A stretch of DNA of 64,000 nucleotides from positions 761,254 to 825,253 of the forward strand of contig CAVVMR010000010.1 in NCBI GenBank assembly GCA_963749515.1, read 5' to 3'. Made by a program: the position numbers and the translations under genes. The stretch comes from Gaiellasilicea sp963749515. Lineage in GTDB: Bacteria > Actinomycetota > Thermoleophilia > Gaiellales > Gaiellaceae. This document shows, piece by piece, positions 1-7,801 of this stretch. Under the pieces are notes generated by a model. The model was not told the origin of the DNA. It made no database searches and saw nothing but the letters and a program-made list of their open reading frames with translations. Every line of letters begins with the position of its first letter. The first letter of the stretch is position 1.

Positions 1-337
1 CGGGGAACGCAACGGTGCGCGCTTCCAGGTCCTTCGCGACCTCGAGTGCGCGCCGGTGCGCTGAGGCGAGCAGCTCTGCTTCGCCCGCTCCTCCGCCCCG
101 CCAGACCGGTCCGACGGCGTGGATCACCCAGCGGGCCGGCAGACGACCTGCGGTCGTCGCCTTCGCATCGCCGGTGTCGCAACCGCCGAGCAGTCGGCAC
201 TCGGCGAGGATCTCAGGCCCGCCGGCGCGATGAATCGCCCCGTCCACGCCGCCGCCTCCGAGCAGCGCCGAGCTAGCCGCATTCACAATCGCGTCGACCC
301 GCTGCTCGGTCAGGTCTCCGACCACGAACTCGATCAC
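1..337 (-). CDS. Macro domain protein (ADP-ribose/O-acetyl-ADP-ribose hydrolase type), truncated by window edge
   Basis: About 112 codons are visible before the gene runs off the left edge, so the C-terminus is missing. The translation opens VIEFVVGDLTE, then has NAAS, the macro-domain ligand loop LLGGGGVDGAIHRAGG, then CDTGDAKAT and WVIHAVGPVW. This order is diagnostic of the macrodomain fold that binds ADP-ribose and often removes it from proteins or from O-acetyl-ADP-ribose. The GTG at 335-337 is the best start because the domain begins immediately after it. It follows dapB on the same strand after a 132-nt gap, so it may have its own promoter. Substrate is not deducible. Family assignment is firm. 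Confidence 0.85.
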   Translation of the reverse strand, partial: MIEFVVGDLTEQRVDAIVNAASSALLGGGGVDGAIHRAGGPEILAECRLLGGCDTGDAKATTAGRLPARWVIHAVGPVWRGGGAGEAELLASAHRRALEVAKDLEARTVAFP

Positions 338-469
338 GACTCGATCTTGACAAAAGTGCCTTGGCGGAGCAGAGTCACGCCGCGCGGCCTACGCACACGA
401 CTCGGGCGGAGTCGCAGCGACCACTGCGGCGGTCAGCAGGCGACGGTCGAGCGAGAGCTGGGCCGCGCG

Positions 470-1078
470 CTAGAGCAGCGCGTCGAGACCGACCGTCAGG
501 CCCGGCGGCAGGCCGCGCAGCTTCTCGAGCGCCAGCAGAACCCCAGGCACGAAGGCCTCGCGAGACGTCGTGTCGTGCCGGATCGTCAGCGTCTGCCCCG
601 GCCCGCCGAAGATCACTTCCTGGTGCGCGACGAGGCCCGGCAGGCGGATGGAGTGGATCGGCGTCTCGCCCGGCAGCCGCTCGGCGGTCGCCTTTGCCGT
701 ACCCGACGGCGCGTCGAGCTTCGTCTCGTGGTGGAGCTCGACGATCTCGGCGTCCGGGAGGAGCTTTCCCGCCTCCTCCGCGAAACGCATCATCAGCACC
801 GCACCGAGCGCGAAGTTCGGTGCGTAGAAGACCGGCAGGTCGTGCTCGCGTGCGAGCGCGCCGACCCGCTCCTGGTCGAAGCCCGTCGTTCCCACGACGA
901 CGGGGATGCCGTCCTCGAGGCAGGCGCGCACGTTTTCCTCGACCGCATCGGGCCGGGTGAAGTCGACGGCGGCGTCGGCTTCCCGGCTCGAGTCGACCAG
1001 CTCGTGACCGGCTGCCTCGAGGCCCGGTCCGAGGACGGAACCGACCTTGCCCTGGCGGCCCAGCAGGACGACTTTCAT
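470..1078 (-). CDS. dapB: 4-hydroxy-tetrahydrodipicolinate reductase
   Basis: A protein of 202 aa that reduces hydroxy-tetrahydrodipicolinate with NAD(P)H in the diaminopimelate/lysine pathway, which feeds peptidoglycan and lysine synthesis. Visible features are an N-terminal dinucleotide loop GRQGKVG (8-14), the GTTG segment near 63-66, and the catalytic signature VELHHETKLDAPSGTA with His116/His117 and Lys120. It is shorter than the usual 240-270 aa because the region between the nucleotide loop and GTTG is compressed, as in several actinobacterial DapB proteins. Its ATG overlaps the stop of the M16 peptidase gene by 4 nt (ATGA), so the two are probably translated together. Confidence 0.95.
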   Translation of the reverse strand: MKVVLLGRQGKVGSVLGPGLEAAGHELVDSSREADAAVDFTRPDAVEENVRACLEDGIPVVVGTTGFDQERVGALAREHDLPVFYAPNFALGAVLMMRFAEEAGKLLPDAEIVELHHETKLDAPSGTAKATAERLPGETPIHSIRLPGLVAHQEVIFGGPGQTLTIRHDTTSREAFVPGVLLALEKLRGLPPGLTVGLDALL

Positions 1079-2361
1079 GCCGCCTTGCGCCCGACGAGCG
1101 CCGGGTTGACGCGCTGCACCGCGGCCTTGAAGCGCGCCTCGCTCGGGCCGATGCCGGCAGCCGAGAGGCGGTCGAGCCGTAGGAGGTCGGCGGCGAGCTC
1201 GGCGACCTCGTCGCCGGTCACCGCATCGACGCGCTCGACGAGCTCCTCGAGCGACAGAAGCTCCGAGCCTGTGATCAGCGACTTTCCGAGCCGGCTCATC
1301 CGATTCGAGGTCGATTCCATCGAGAGCAGCATCCGCCCCTTCAGGTTCTCCTTCGCGCGTTCCAGCTCGCCGCTGCGGACGTGCCCCTCGGAAACGTCCG
1401 TGAGCTCGCGGGCGACGATCTCCATGCACTCGACGAGGTTCTCCTCGCGCGTGCCGACGTAGAGGCCGATCTGCCCGGCGTCGGAGTACTGGGCAGCGAA
1501 GCTGTAGACGGAATACGCCATCCCTCGCTTCTCCCTGATCTCCTGGAAGAGGCGTGAGGAGGCGGAGCCGCCGAGGATCGAATCGAGCAGAGAAGCGGCG
1601 AAACGGCGCTCGTCGAGACGCGAGATGCCGGGAGCGCCAAGGCACACGTGGTACTGCTCGGTCGTCTTGCGCTGGAACCGGTAGCCCGCCGCCGGGATGC
1701 GCGTGAACGGCTTGCGCGCACGCCGGGTCGGCGTCTGCGTCTTCGGGATCCGGGCCGCGAGCAGATCGCGCACCCGCTCGTGCGTCACGTTCCCGGCAGC
1801 CGCGACGACGACGTTGTCGTGCACGTAAACACCGCCATGGTAGGTCGCGAGAGCACGCGCGGAAACGGACGAGATGACCGACGCCCGCCCGATCACGGGC
1901 CGGCCGAGTGGGTGGCCTCCGAAAACCGCCTCCGCGACGACGTCGTGGACGAGGTCCTGCGGGTTGTCGTCCACCATCGCGATCTCCTCGAGCACGACCT
2001 CCCGCTCGGCGTCGATATCGGCGAACGCCGGGTCGTAGACCATGCCGACGATCACATCGAGCGCCGGCTCGAGCCGGTCATCGGGGACACGGGCGTAGAC
2101 GAGCGTCGTCTCCCTCGACGTGGCCGCGTTGAGCTCGCCCCCGAGCCCGTCGAAGATCTCGGCGATCTCCTGGGCCGTGTGCGAGCCGGTCCCCTTGAAC
2201 AGGAGGTGCTCGATGAAGTGCGAGACGCCCGCGCGCGAGTCCGTCTCGTCACGCGAGCCGGTGCCGATCCAGAAGCCGAGCGAGACCGAGCGAACGCTCG
2301 GAACGTGCTCGGAGATGAGTCGCTCCCCGGTGGGGAGCGTCGAGAGGTCGTAGCGCTGCAC
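1075..2361 (-). CDS. M16 family zinc metallopeptidase (pitrilysin/processing-peptidase type)
   Basis: A protein of 428 aa, the size of single-unit M16B peptidases. The inverted zinc motif HFIEH is at residues 48-52 (His48, Glu51, His52), and the downstream glutamate ligand lies in the segment EREVVLEEIAM around 119-129. The C-terminal half carries the usual second M16 domain (YHVCLGAPG, then SRLFQEIREKRGMAYSV). Such enzymes degrade peptides in a closed chamber formed by a dimer. The start is GTG at 2361. The order pnp, M16 peptidase, dapB is a recurrent actinobacterial arrangement. No signal peptide is visible, so it is likely cytoplasmic; its peptide substrate is unknown. Confidence 0.93.
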   Translation of the reverse strand: MQRYDLSTLPTGERLISEHVPSVRSVSLGFWIGTGSRDETDSRAGVSHFIEHLLFKGTGSHTAQEIAEIFDGLGGELNAATSRETTLVYARVPDDRLEPALDVIVGMVYDPAFADIDAEREVVLEEIAMVDDNPQDLVHDVVAEAVFGGHPLGRPVIGRASVISSVSARALATYHGGVYVHDNVVVAAAGNVTHERVRDLLAARIPKTQTPTRRARKPFTRIPAAGYRFQRKTTEQYHVCLGAPGISRLDERRFAASLLDSILGGSASSRLFQEIREKRGMAYSVYSFAAQYSDAGQIGLYVGTREENLVECMEIVARELTDVSEGHVRSGELERAKENLKGRMLLSMESTSNRMSRLGKSLITGSELLSLEELVERVDAVTGDEVAELAADLLRLDRLSAAGIGPSEARFKAAVQRVNPALVGRKAA

Positions 2362-2440
2362 CGGCTGATCGTACTGGCGCTCTCAGTTGGTCACGCAGAT
2401 CGGATGCCGCAGAAGCGGAATCCGATCGCTCGAAATCCCT

Positions 2441-2470
2441 AAAGCGAGGGGCGGCTTTCGCCGCCCCTCG
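2441..2470 (-). terminator. Hairpin terminator after pnp
   Basis: A perfect 10-bp stem (2445-2454 pairing with 2461-2470) with a 6-nt loop, followed on the minus strand by a short T-rich stretch (CTTTAGG). It lies 23 nt past the pnp stop and about 80 nt before the M16 peptidase start. It can end rpsO-pnp transcripts or reduce read-through into the M16-dapB pair. The weak T tract makes partial termination more likely. Confidence 0.6.
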
Positions 2471-2492
2471 GGTCACTCCCTAGTCGCAGCGG

Positions 2493-4973
2493 CTAGTCGC
2501 GGCGCGGGCCGCGGTCCCGGCCACCGCGGCCGCGATCGCCGTCGCGGCGCGGACGCTCCTCCTCCGGAGGCCGCGGCGGGGCGCTCTTCGCCCGCTCGAT
2601 CAGCTCCTCCGGCTCGACGAGCCGCCCGTCCTCGTGCTTGTGGACGAGCTTGAGGCCGATCCGGCCCCGTGCCTTGTCCACCTCCTGCACGAGCACGTCG
2701 ACCACGTCGCCACGCGACATCACGTCCTCGATGTGCGCCACGCGGCCAGGGCCGACGTTGGAGACGTGCAACAGCCCGTCGGTGCCCTTCTTCAGCTCGA
2801 CGAACGCGCCGAACTGGGTCGTCTTCACGACCTTGCCGGTGAAGGTGTCCCCCACCTCGGGCTCCTTGGTCAGCGCCGCGATCGCTGCGATCGCTGCGTC
2901 GGCCTTGGTGCCCTCGGTCGCGTAGACGAGGATCGTGCCGTCCTCCTCGATGTCGATCTGGACGTCGTACTCCGACTCGAGCGAGCGGATCGTCTCGCCG
3001 CCCTTGCCGATCACCATCCCGATGAAGTCCGGGTTGATCTGGATCGAGGAGATCCGCGGCGCGTGCGGAGCGAGCTCCGTGCGAGCCTCGGGCATCGCTT
3101 CCAGCATCCGGTCGAGGATGAACTCGCGTGCCCGCTTCGCCTGCTCGAGCGCGCCGCTCATGATCTCCTGCGTGACGCCGGTGATCTTGATGTCCATCTG
3201 GAGCGCGGTGATCCCGTCCCGGGTACCGGCGACCTTGAAGTCCATGTCGCCCAGGTGGTCCTCTGCGCCCTGGATGTCGGTGAGGATGACGTAGTCGTCG
3301 CCCTCCTTGACGAGCCCCATCGCGATGCCGGAGACGGGAGCCTTGATCGGCACGCCGGCGTCCATCAGCGCGAGTGTCGAGCCGCACACCGATCCCATCG
3401 AGGACGAGCCGTTCGACTCCAGCGTCTCGGAGACGATCCGGATCGTGTACGGGAAGTCCTCGGCAGACGGAATGATCGCCTCGAGCGCCCTCTGTGCGAG
3501 CGCGCCGTGGCCGATGTCACGCCGCTTCGGGCCGCGCATGAAGCCCGTCTCCCCGACCGAGTAGGGCGGGAAGTTGTAGTGGTGCATGAAGCGGCGGTCG
3601 GTCTCGAGCGAGAGATCGTCGATCCGCTGGCCTTCCTTCGCCGTGCCGAGCGTCAGCAGCGACAGGATCTGCGTCTGGCCACGCTGGAAGAGCCCCGAGC
3701 CGTGTGCGCGCGGGCTGACCGTCACCTCGCAGTCGATCGGCCTGATCTCGTCCGCGGCGCGTCCGTCCGGGCGCCGCTTGTCGATCGCGATCTTCTTGCG
3801 GACGAGGTCCTTGTAGATCGCCTCGGCCGCCTTCTTGACGTAGCTCTTCGTCACCGAGTCCTTGACGATCGGTGCGTCACCGTCGACGGTCGCCGGCCCC
3901 ACGGGGAACGGCAGCTGGACGGTCTCGATGATCCGGTCGAAGAGCAGATGGCGCTTCGCCGACTTCAGCTCCTTCGAGTCCTGCTCGGCGTCGGTCAGGG
4001 CACGCAGGTCGTTCTCGAACTGCTCCCGCACCGGTCCTTCGACTGCCGCCAGCCGCTGCTTCTCGAGCAGGGCCGCGAGGCTGGAGCGCACCTGCATGCG
4101 CCGGTTGATGTCCTCTTCGGTCGAGTCCATCGTCAGGTCCGGGGCCAGCTGGTCCTCGAGCTCGTCGGTCACGGCTGCGCCCTCGCGCAGGCCCTTGGCC
4201 TGGATGCTCTCCCACATCGTGTGCCCGTGCGAGGTCTCGAGCTCGGCCGTCAGCTCGGGATCGAGCCACTTGACCTTGCCGACCTGGCGGCGCAGATCCT
4301 CCTGCGCCTCGCAGAGCCTGCGGATCTCCTGATGCGCGAGATCGAGCGCCTCGAGGAGAATCTCCTCGGGCACCTCGTCGGCACCGGCCTCGACCATCGT
4401 GAGGCCGTCCTTCGTGCCGACGACGATCAGGTCGAGCGCCGACTCCTCGAAGTTCTGCTCGTGCGTCGGGTTGAGCACGAGCTCGCCGTCGATGCGACCG
4501 ACGCGCACGGCGCCGACCGGGCCGAAGAACGGCAGCGGCGAGATCATCAGGGCGGCTGACGCCCCGTTGATGCAGAGGATGTCGTGCGGGGTGACGAGAT
4601 CCGCGGAGAGGACGGTGCAGATCACCTGGACCTCGTTGCGGAAGCCCTTCGGCCACAGCGGCCTGATCGGGCGGTCGATCATCCGGGCGGTCAGGGTCGC
4701 GCGCTCGGTGGCACGCCCCTCGCGCTTGAAGAAGCCGCCCGGGATCTTCCCGGCGGCATAGGCGCGCTCCTCGACGTCGATCGTGAGCGGGAAGAAGTCC
4801 GCGCCTTCGCGCGCCTCCGGCCGGCCCACGGCCGTCGCGAGCACCATCGTGTCGCCGGAGCGCATGACGACGGCGCCGTCAGCCTGCTTGGCGAGCTTGC
4901 CTGTTTCGAACGTGATCTCTTTTCCGCCGATCTCGACGGAAACTGAGGCGACCTGCCCCATTACGGTACTCAT
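2493..4973 (-). CDS. pnp: Polyribonucleotide nucleotidyltransferase (PNPase)
   Basis: A protein of 826 aa that degrades RNA 3'-to-5' with phosphate and can add tails in reverse. Domain order: first RNase PH core (about 10-145), helical linker, second RNase PH core starting at RRPDGR near 400 and containing HGSGLFQRGQTQ, KH domain (about 640-700, VIGKGG), S1 domain (about 708-778, starting GDTFTGKVV), then an Arg/Gly/Asp-rich tail. The linker before the second core is roughly 75-80 residues longer than in E. coli PNPase and is rich in charged helices. GGAGG lies 7 nt before the ATG. It is downstream of rpsO with a processing-type hairpin between them. Confidence 0.97.
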   Translation of the reverse strand: MSTVMGQVASVSVEIGGKEITFETGKLAKQADGAVVMRSGDTMVLATAVGRPEAREGADFFPLTIDVEERAYAAGKIPGGFFKREGRATERATLTARMIDRPIRPLWPKGFRNEVQVICTVLSADLVTPHDILCINGASAALMISPLPFFGPVGAVRVGRIDGELVLNPTHEQNFEESALDLIVVGTKDGLTMVEAGADEVPEEILLEALDLAHQEIRRLCEAQEDLRRQVGKVKWLDPELTAELETSHGHTMWESIQAKGLREGAAVTDELEDQLAPDLTMDSTEEDINRRMQVRSSLAALLEKQRLAAVEGPVREQFENDLRALTDAEQDSKELKSAKRHLLFDRIIETVQLPFPVGPATVDGDAPIVKDSVTKSYVKKAAEAIYKDLVRKKIAIDKRRPDGRAADEIRPIDCEVTVSPRAHGSGLFQRGQTQILSLLTLGTAKEGQRIDDLSLETDRRFMHHYNFPPYSVGETGFMRGPKRRDIGHGALAQRALEAIIPSAEDFPYTIRIVSETLESNGSSSMGSVCGSTLALMDAGVPIKAPVSGIAMGLVKEGDDYVILTDIQGAEDHLGDMDFKVAGTRDGITALQMDIKITGVTQEIMSGALEQAKRAREFILDRMLEAMPEARTELAPHAPRISSIQINPDFIGMVIGKGGETIRSLESEYDVQIDIEEDGTILVYATEGTKADAAIAAIAALTKEPEVGDTFTGKVVKTTQFGAFVELKKGTDGLLHVSNVGPGRVAHIEDVMSRGDVVDVLVQEVDKARGRIGLKLVHKHEDGRLVEPEELIERAKSAPPRPPEEERPRRDGDRGRGGRDRGPRRD

Positions 4974-4997
4974 TCCATTGCCTCCACTCTGCTTGGT

Positions 4998-5058
4998 GGA
5001 GAGTGGAAGTTTGGGTCAGCCCCACTGCCGTTGGGGCTCGCTCAAGCTTCCACTCTCC
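4998..5058 (-). promoter_or_regulatory. Long hairpin in the rpsO-pnp intergenic region (candidate RNase III processing site)
   Basis: Bases 4998-5009 pair perfectly with 5047-5058, and the helix continues with two imperfect positions up to 5015/5041. Inside is a second 7-bp stem, 5018-5024 with 5032-5038, with a 7-nt loop. It lies just after the rpsO stop and about 25 nt before pnp. In E. coli and Streptomyces an RNase III-cleaved hairpin at this exact location mediates pnp autoregulation, so the same role is inferred here. There is no T tract, which argues against a simple terminator. Confidence 0.65.
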
Positions 5059-5065
5059 CTGATTG

Positions 5066-5335
5066 CTAGCGCCTAAGGCCTAGCTCCTTGATGAGGGCGC
5101 GATAGCCCTCGAGGTCGTGCTTCTGCATGTAGGTCAGGAACCGCCGCCGCCGGCCGACGAGCTTCAACAGCCCGCGCCGGGAGTAGTGGTCCTTCTGGTG
5201 GGTTCGGAGGTGCTCGGTGAGGTCGTTGATCCGCCTCGTGAGCATCGCAATCTGCACCTCCGGGGAGCCCGTGTCCGCCTCATTGCGGCCGTGCTTCCCG
5301 ATCAGCTCCTGCTTGACTTCCTTGGTGAGGGCCAT
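5066..5335 (-). CDS. rpsO: 30S ribosomal protein S15 (bS15/uS15)
   Basis: An 89-aa protein, exactly the family length. It binds 16S rRNA helices 20-22 early in 30S assembly. Landmarks are TGSPEVQIAMLTRRI, LTEHL, HQKDHYSRRGLL and the LVGRRRRFLTYM stretch. The start is ATG at 5335, preceded by a strong AAGGAGG Shine-Dalgarno; an in-frame upstream extension lacks any ribosomal protein similarity and was rejected. It is the first gene of rpsO-pnp and is divergent from the transpeptidase gene, with about 94 bp between them that must hold both promoters. Confidence 0.98.
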   Translation of the reverse strand: MALTKEVKQELIGKHGRNEADTGSPEVQIAMLTRRINDLTEHLRTHQKDHYSRRGLLKLVGRRRRFLTYMQKHDLEGYRALIKELGLRR

Positions 5336-5415
5336 GGGCCTCCTTCTCGATGGGTTCTCCGGAGTCCCCGCGCGGCGTGAAGGAAGGCACGCTCGGCCGA
5401 GATCTCGGTCGCGAC

Positions 5416-5421
5416 TAGGGT
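5416..5421 (+). promoter_or_regulatory. -10 element (TAGGGT) of a probable leaderless promoter
   Basis: TAGGGT ends 8 nt before the ATG at 5430. With a usual 6-8 nt distance to +1, the transcript would begin at or next to the start codon. There is no Shine-Dalgarno sequence before this ATG, which fits a leaderless mRNA. Confidence 0.45.
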
Positions 5422-5429
5422 AGCAACCC

Positions 5430-6803
5430 ATGCTCCCAAGCGGTGTCGCAGCGGGTCATCCCGCGACGGTGGAGGCCGGAATCGAGCTTCTCGAAGAGGG
5501 CGGATCCGCGGCCGACGCCGCGGTTGCGGCGTGCCTCGCCTCGTGCGTCGCCGAGACGGTGATGACCGGACTCCTCGGTGGCGCCCATGCCATCTACTGG
5601 GACGGCCGCGAGGCGTGGAGCCTCGACTGCTTCGTCGATGTGCCGTCTGGCGTGGGTGCGCCTCCGGTCGAGCTGCGGGTCCCGTTCGGCGAGGAGCTCG
5701 TCCACTACGCCGTCGGGCCGGGAACATTCGCCGTGCCCGGCCTGCCACGTGGGCTCGGGGCGCTGCATAGGCGATTCGGTCGACTGCCCTGGCCGCGGCT
5801 CGTGGAGCCGGCGTTGCGCCTGGCTCGGAGCGGCGTGACCGTGCCTCCCGCCCATGCCGCCTGCCTGGCGATGCTCGCACCGGTGTTCACGCTCAACGAC
5901 GACGGGCGGCAGATGTATGCGCCGGAAGGGCGGCCGCTGCAGGCAGGCGAGACGCTCCAGCAGCCCGGTCTCGCCGGGGCGCTCGAGCTTCTAGCCCTGG
6001 AGGGCGCCGAGAGCGTCTACGAGGGCTCGATCGCGGAGTCGCTTCTCTACGGCGTCGATGGCGTGGCGGTGACGCGCGCCGACCTCGAGGGCTATGAGCA
6101 CCGCTGGCTCGAGCCGGTCGAGGTGTCGTACGCCGGACGTCGCTTTCTCACGCGCTCCGGGCTCTCCGGCGTACCCGAGACGCTCTCCAGGCTGCAGCCG
6201 CTGCAAGGCCTCGACGGCCCGGCGCGCGTCCGTGCGCTGCTGGCCGCCCTCGATGGACCTGCGCTCGACGGGCATACGACCAACCTCGTCACGGCCGCTG
6301 CGGACGGGAGCGCCTGCGTGCTCACCTCGAGCCTCGGGCTCGGCACAGGCGACTTCGTGCCGGGGTTCGACCTGCACCTGAACAGCATGCTCGGGGAGGT
6401 CGATCTCCTCCGTGCGCCGCTCGCTCCGGGGGAGCGGATGGAGAGCATGATGGCCCCGAGCCTGGCAGTCGACAACGACGGGATCGTCCTGGCCATCGGC
6501 TCGGCCGGCGGGACCCGGCTCCGGACCGCGCTCGTCGGCGTCGCCGCCGGGATTCTCGACGAAGGGATCGAGCCCGTCGAAGCGGTCGCCCGGCCGCGGT
6601 TCCACCGCGCCGGCGAGGTGCTCAACGCCGAGCCGGGCGTCGACGAGCAGGCGCTCGACGAGCTCGAGCGCTCTGGCCTCCAGGTGCGCCGCTGGCAGGC
6701 GCAGCATCATTACTTCGGCGGCGTCAGCCTGCTGTCGCGCGCCGGTGCTGCCGGTGATCCGCGCCGGAGCGGCCACGCTGCGACGCTTCCTGCAGGTCGG
6801 TGA
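5430..6803 (+). CDS. Gamma-glutamyltranspeptidase family protein (Ntn hydrolase)
   Basis: A protein of 457 aa with the N-terminal GGT signature (GHPATVEAGIELLEEGGSAADAA, seen at about 9-31, quoted here only as its two ends GHPAT and GGSAADAA). The autocatalytic cleavage site is in GHTTNLVTAA, making Thr283 the expected N-terminal nucleophile of the small subunit. DGSACVLTSSLG, the glycine loop GSAGGTR and the C-terminal YFGGVS with DPRRSGHA support the call. These enzymes cleave gamma-glutamyl bonds, for example in glutathione-like thiols. No signal peptide is visible, so it may be cytoplasmic. It is somewhat short for the family (500-580 aa). The 3' end overlaps a convergent zinc ribbon gene by 80 nt. 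Confidence 0.88.
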   Translation: MLPSGVAAGHPATVEAGIELLEEGGSAADAAVAACLASCVAETVMTGLLGGAHAIYWDGREAWSLDCFVDVPSGVGAPPVELRVPFGEELVHYAVGPGTFAVPGLPRGLGALHRRFGRLPWPRLVEPALRLARSGVTVPPAHAACLAMLAPVFTLNDDGRQMYAPEGRPLQAGETLQQPGLAGALELLALEGAESVYEGSIAESLLYGVDGVAVTRADLEGYEHRWLEPVEVSYAGRRFLTRSGLSGVPETLSRLQPLQGLDGPARVRALLAALDGPALDGHTTNLVTAAADGSACVLTSSLGLGTGDFVPGFDLHLNSMLGEVDLLRAPLAPGERMESMMAPSLAVDNDGIVLAIGSAGGTRLRTALVGVAAGILDEGIEPVEAVARPRFHRAGEVLNAEPGVDEQALDELERSGLQVRRWQAQHHYFGGVSLLSRAGAAGDPRRSGHAATLPAGR

Positions 6804-6972
6804 GCGACAGCCAGCCCACGTAGCCGCAGCCGGGGCAGCCCGGGTTGCGTGTCAGTGTCCCACCGCCGCTCGGCTTTGCGTAGACAGCGCCGCAAGCGAG
6901 GCAGCGGACGGACTGCAGAGAGTCGGATCCCACATCGGGGGAGATGCGAGCGGAGCGCCGATCTTGCGCCAT
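6724..6972 (-). CDS. Small zinc ribbon protein, function unknown
   Basis: An 82-aa protein with two paired-cysteine knuckles: VRCLACGAVYAK and, about 20 residues later, NPGCPGCGYVGW. This is a classic zinc ribbon that could bind nucleic acid or act as a structural cofactor. The segment after the second knuckle (WLSLTDLQ) is short, and the C-terminus is basic and low in complexity. Its last 80 nt lie antisense to the end of the transpeptidase gene, so the true functional part is likely residues 20-60. It precedes the ABC exporter genes on the same strand with no transcription break visible, but nothing links them functionally. Confidence 0.6.
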   Translation of the reverse strand: MAQDRRSARISPDVGSDSLQSVRCLACGAVYAKPSGGGTLTRNPGCPGCGYVGWLSLTDLQEASQRGRSGADHRQHRRATAG

Positions 6973-7009
6973 TTGCCACAGATTCGCCCGCAGCCGCGGA
7001 TCGGTTCGG

Positions 7010-7801
7010 CTAGGTGAGCAGGAGCTTCTCGACGCGCCGGCTTGCGATCCAGGTGCCGATGAGGCCGAGCACCAGGAGATATGCGACGTTGCCGAGCTGC
7101 GCGACGCCGACCGTTCCCGTCGTCAGCGAGCGCAGGAGGTCGACGCCGTGGTAGAGCGGCGTCGCCTGGATCGCGAGCTCGAGCCAGTCCGGGTAGGTCG
7201 AGAGCGGAAAGAACGTGGCCGAGAAGAGGAACATCGGCAGGATCGCGAGGTTGAGGATGTCGAAGTCCTGCCAGCTGCGCATGAAGGTGACCGCGGCGAC
7301 CCCCATCCCCGCGAACGCGAAGCCGACGAAGACCGTCGCCGGCAGCGCGAGCAGCGCCCACCACGACTCGACGAGGCCGAGCGCGGCAATCACGGTGAAG
7401 AACCCGATCGCGTACAGCAGGCCGCGGAAGAGCGCCCACCCGGCCTCACCAGTGGCGACGTCCTTCGGCCCGAGCGGCGTCGAGAGGATCGCGTCGTAGA
7501 GCTTCTGGTACTTGAGCTTCCAGAAGACGTTGGTCGCGTCGTAGAAGGCTCCGTTCATGGCGGACGCCGCGAGCAGGCCCGGCGCGACGAACGTCGCGTA
7601 GTCGATCCGGGCGCCGTCGATGACCACCTCGCCGACGTAGCCCCCGAGCCCGAATCCGAGCGACAGCAGGTAGAAGAGCGGCTCGAAGAAGCCCGACACG
7701 ATGATCGGCCACATCCGCCGGTAGCTCATCAGGTTGCGCTCGAAGAGCAGCACCCCGCGGCCGCCGGGGCGGTTGAGCGCGCGTGCGACGAGGGTCGTCA
7801 C
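7010..7801 (-). CDS. ABC-2 type exporter permease (second subunit)
   Basis: A protein of 263 aa with six hydrophobic segments and the ABC-2 layout: a cytoplasmic N-terminus, YRRMWPIIVSGFFEPLFYLL as first membrane span, and the re-entrant region PMFLFSATFFPLSTYP typical of DrrB/NodJ-type permeases. It begins with a GTG whose last two bases are in the TGA stop of the preceding permease gene (GTGA overlap), so translation is coupled. It forms a heteromeric channel with the upstream permease, powered by the ATPase at 8576-9502. Substrate unknown; DrrAB-like systems export drugs or lipids. Confidence 0.9.
   Translation of the reverse strand: MTTLVARALNRPGGRGVLLFERNLMSYRRMWPIIVSGFFEPLFYLLSLGFGLGGYVGEVVIDGARIDYATFVAPGLLAASAMNGAFYDATNVFWKLKYQKLYDAILSTPLGPKDVATGEAGWALFRGLLYAIGFFTVIAALGLVESWWALLALPATVFVGFAFAGMGVAAVTFMRSWQDFDILNLAILPMFLFSATFFPLSTYPDWLELAIQATPLYHGVDLLRSLTTGTVGVAQLGNVAYLLVLGLIGTWIASRRVEKLLLT

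Noticed and set aside
338..469. A TTGACA at 345-350 as a plus-strand promoter
   Set aside because: No -10 at the right distance and no plus-strand gene downstream.
119..1462. Long plus-strand reading frame antisense to macro domain, dapB and M16 genes
   Set aside because: Arg-rich, low-complexity translation typical of the complementary frame of GC-rich genes; the minus strand encodes recognised families.
2634..4559. 641-codon plus-strand frame antisense to pnp
   Set aside because: A shadow of pnp with no recognisable domain.
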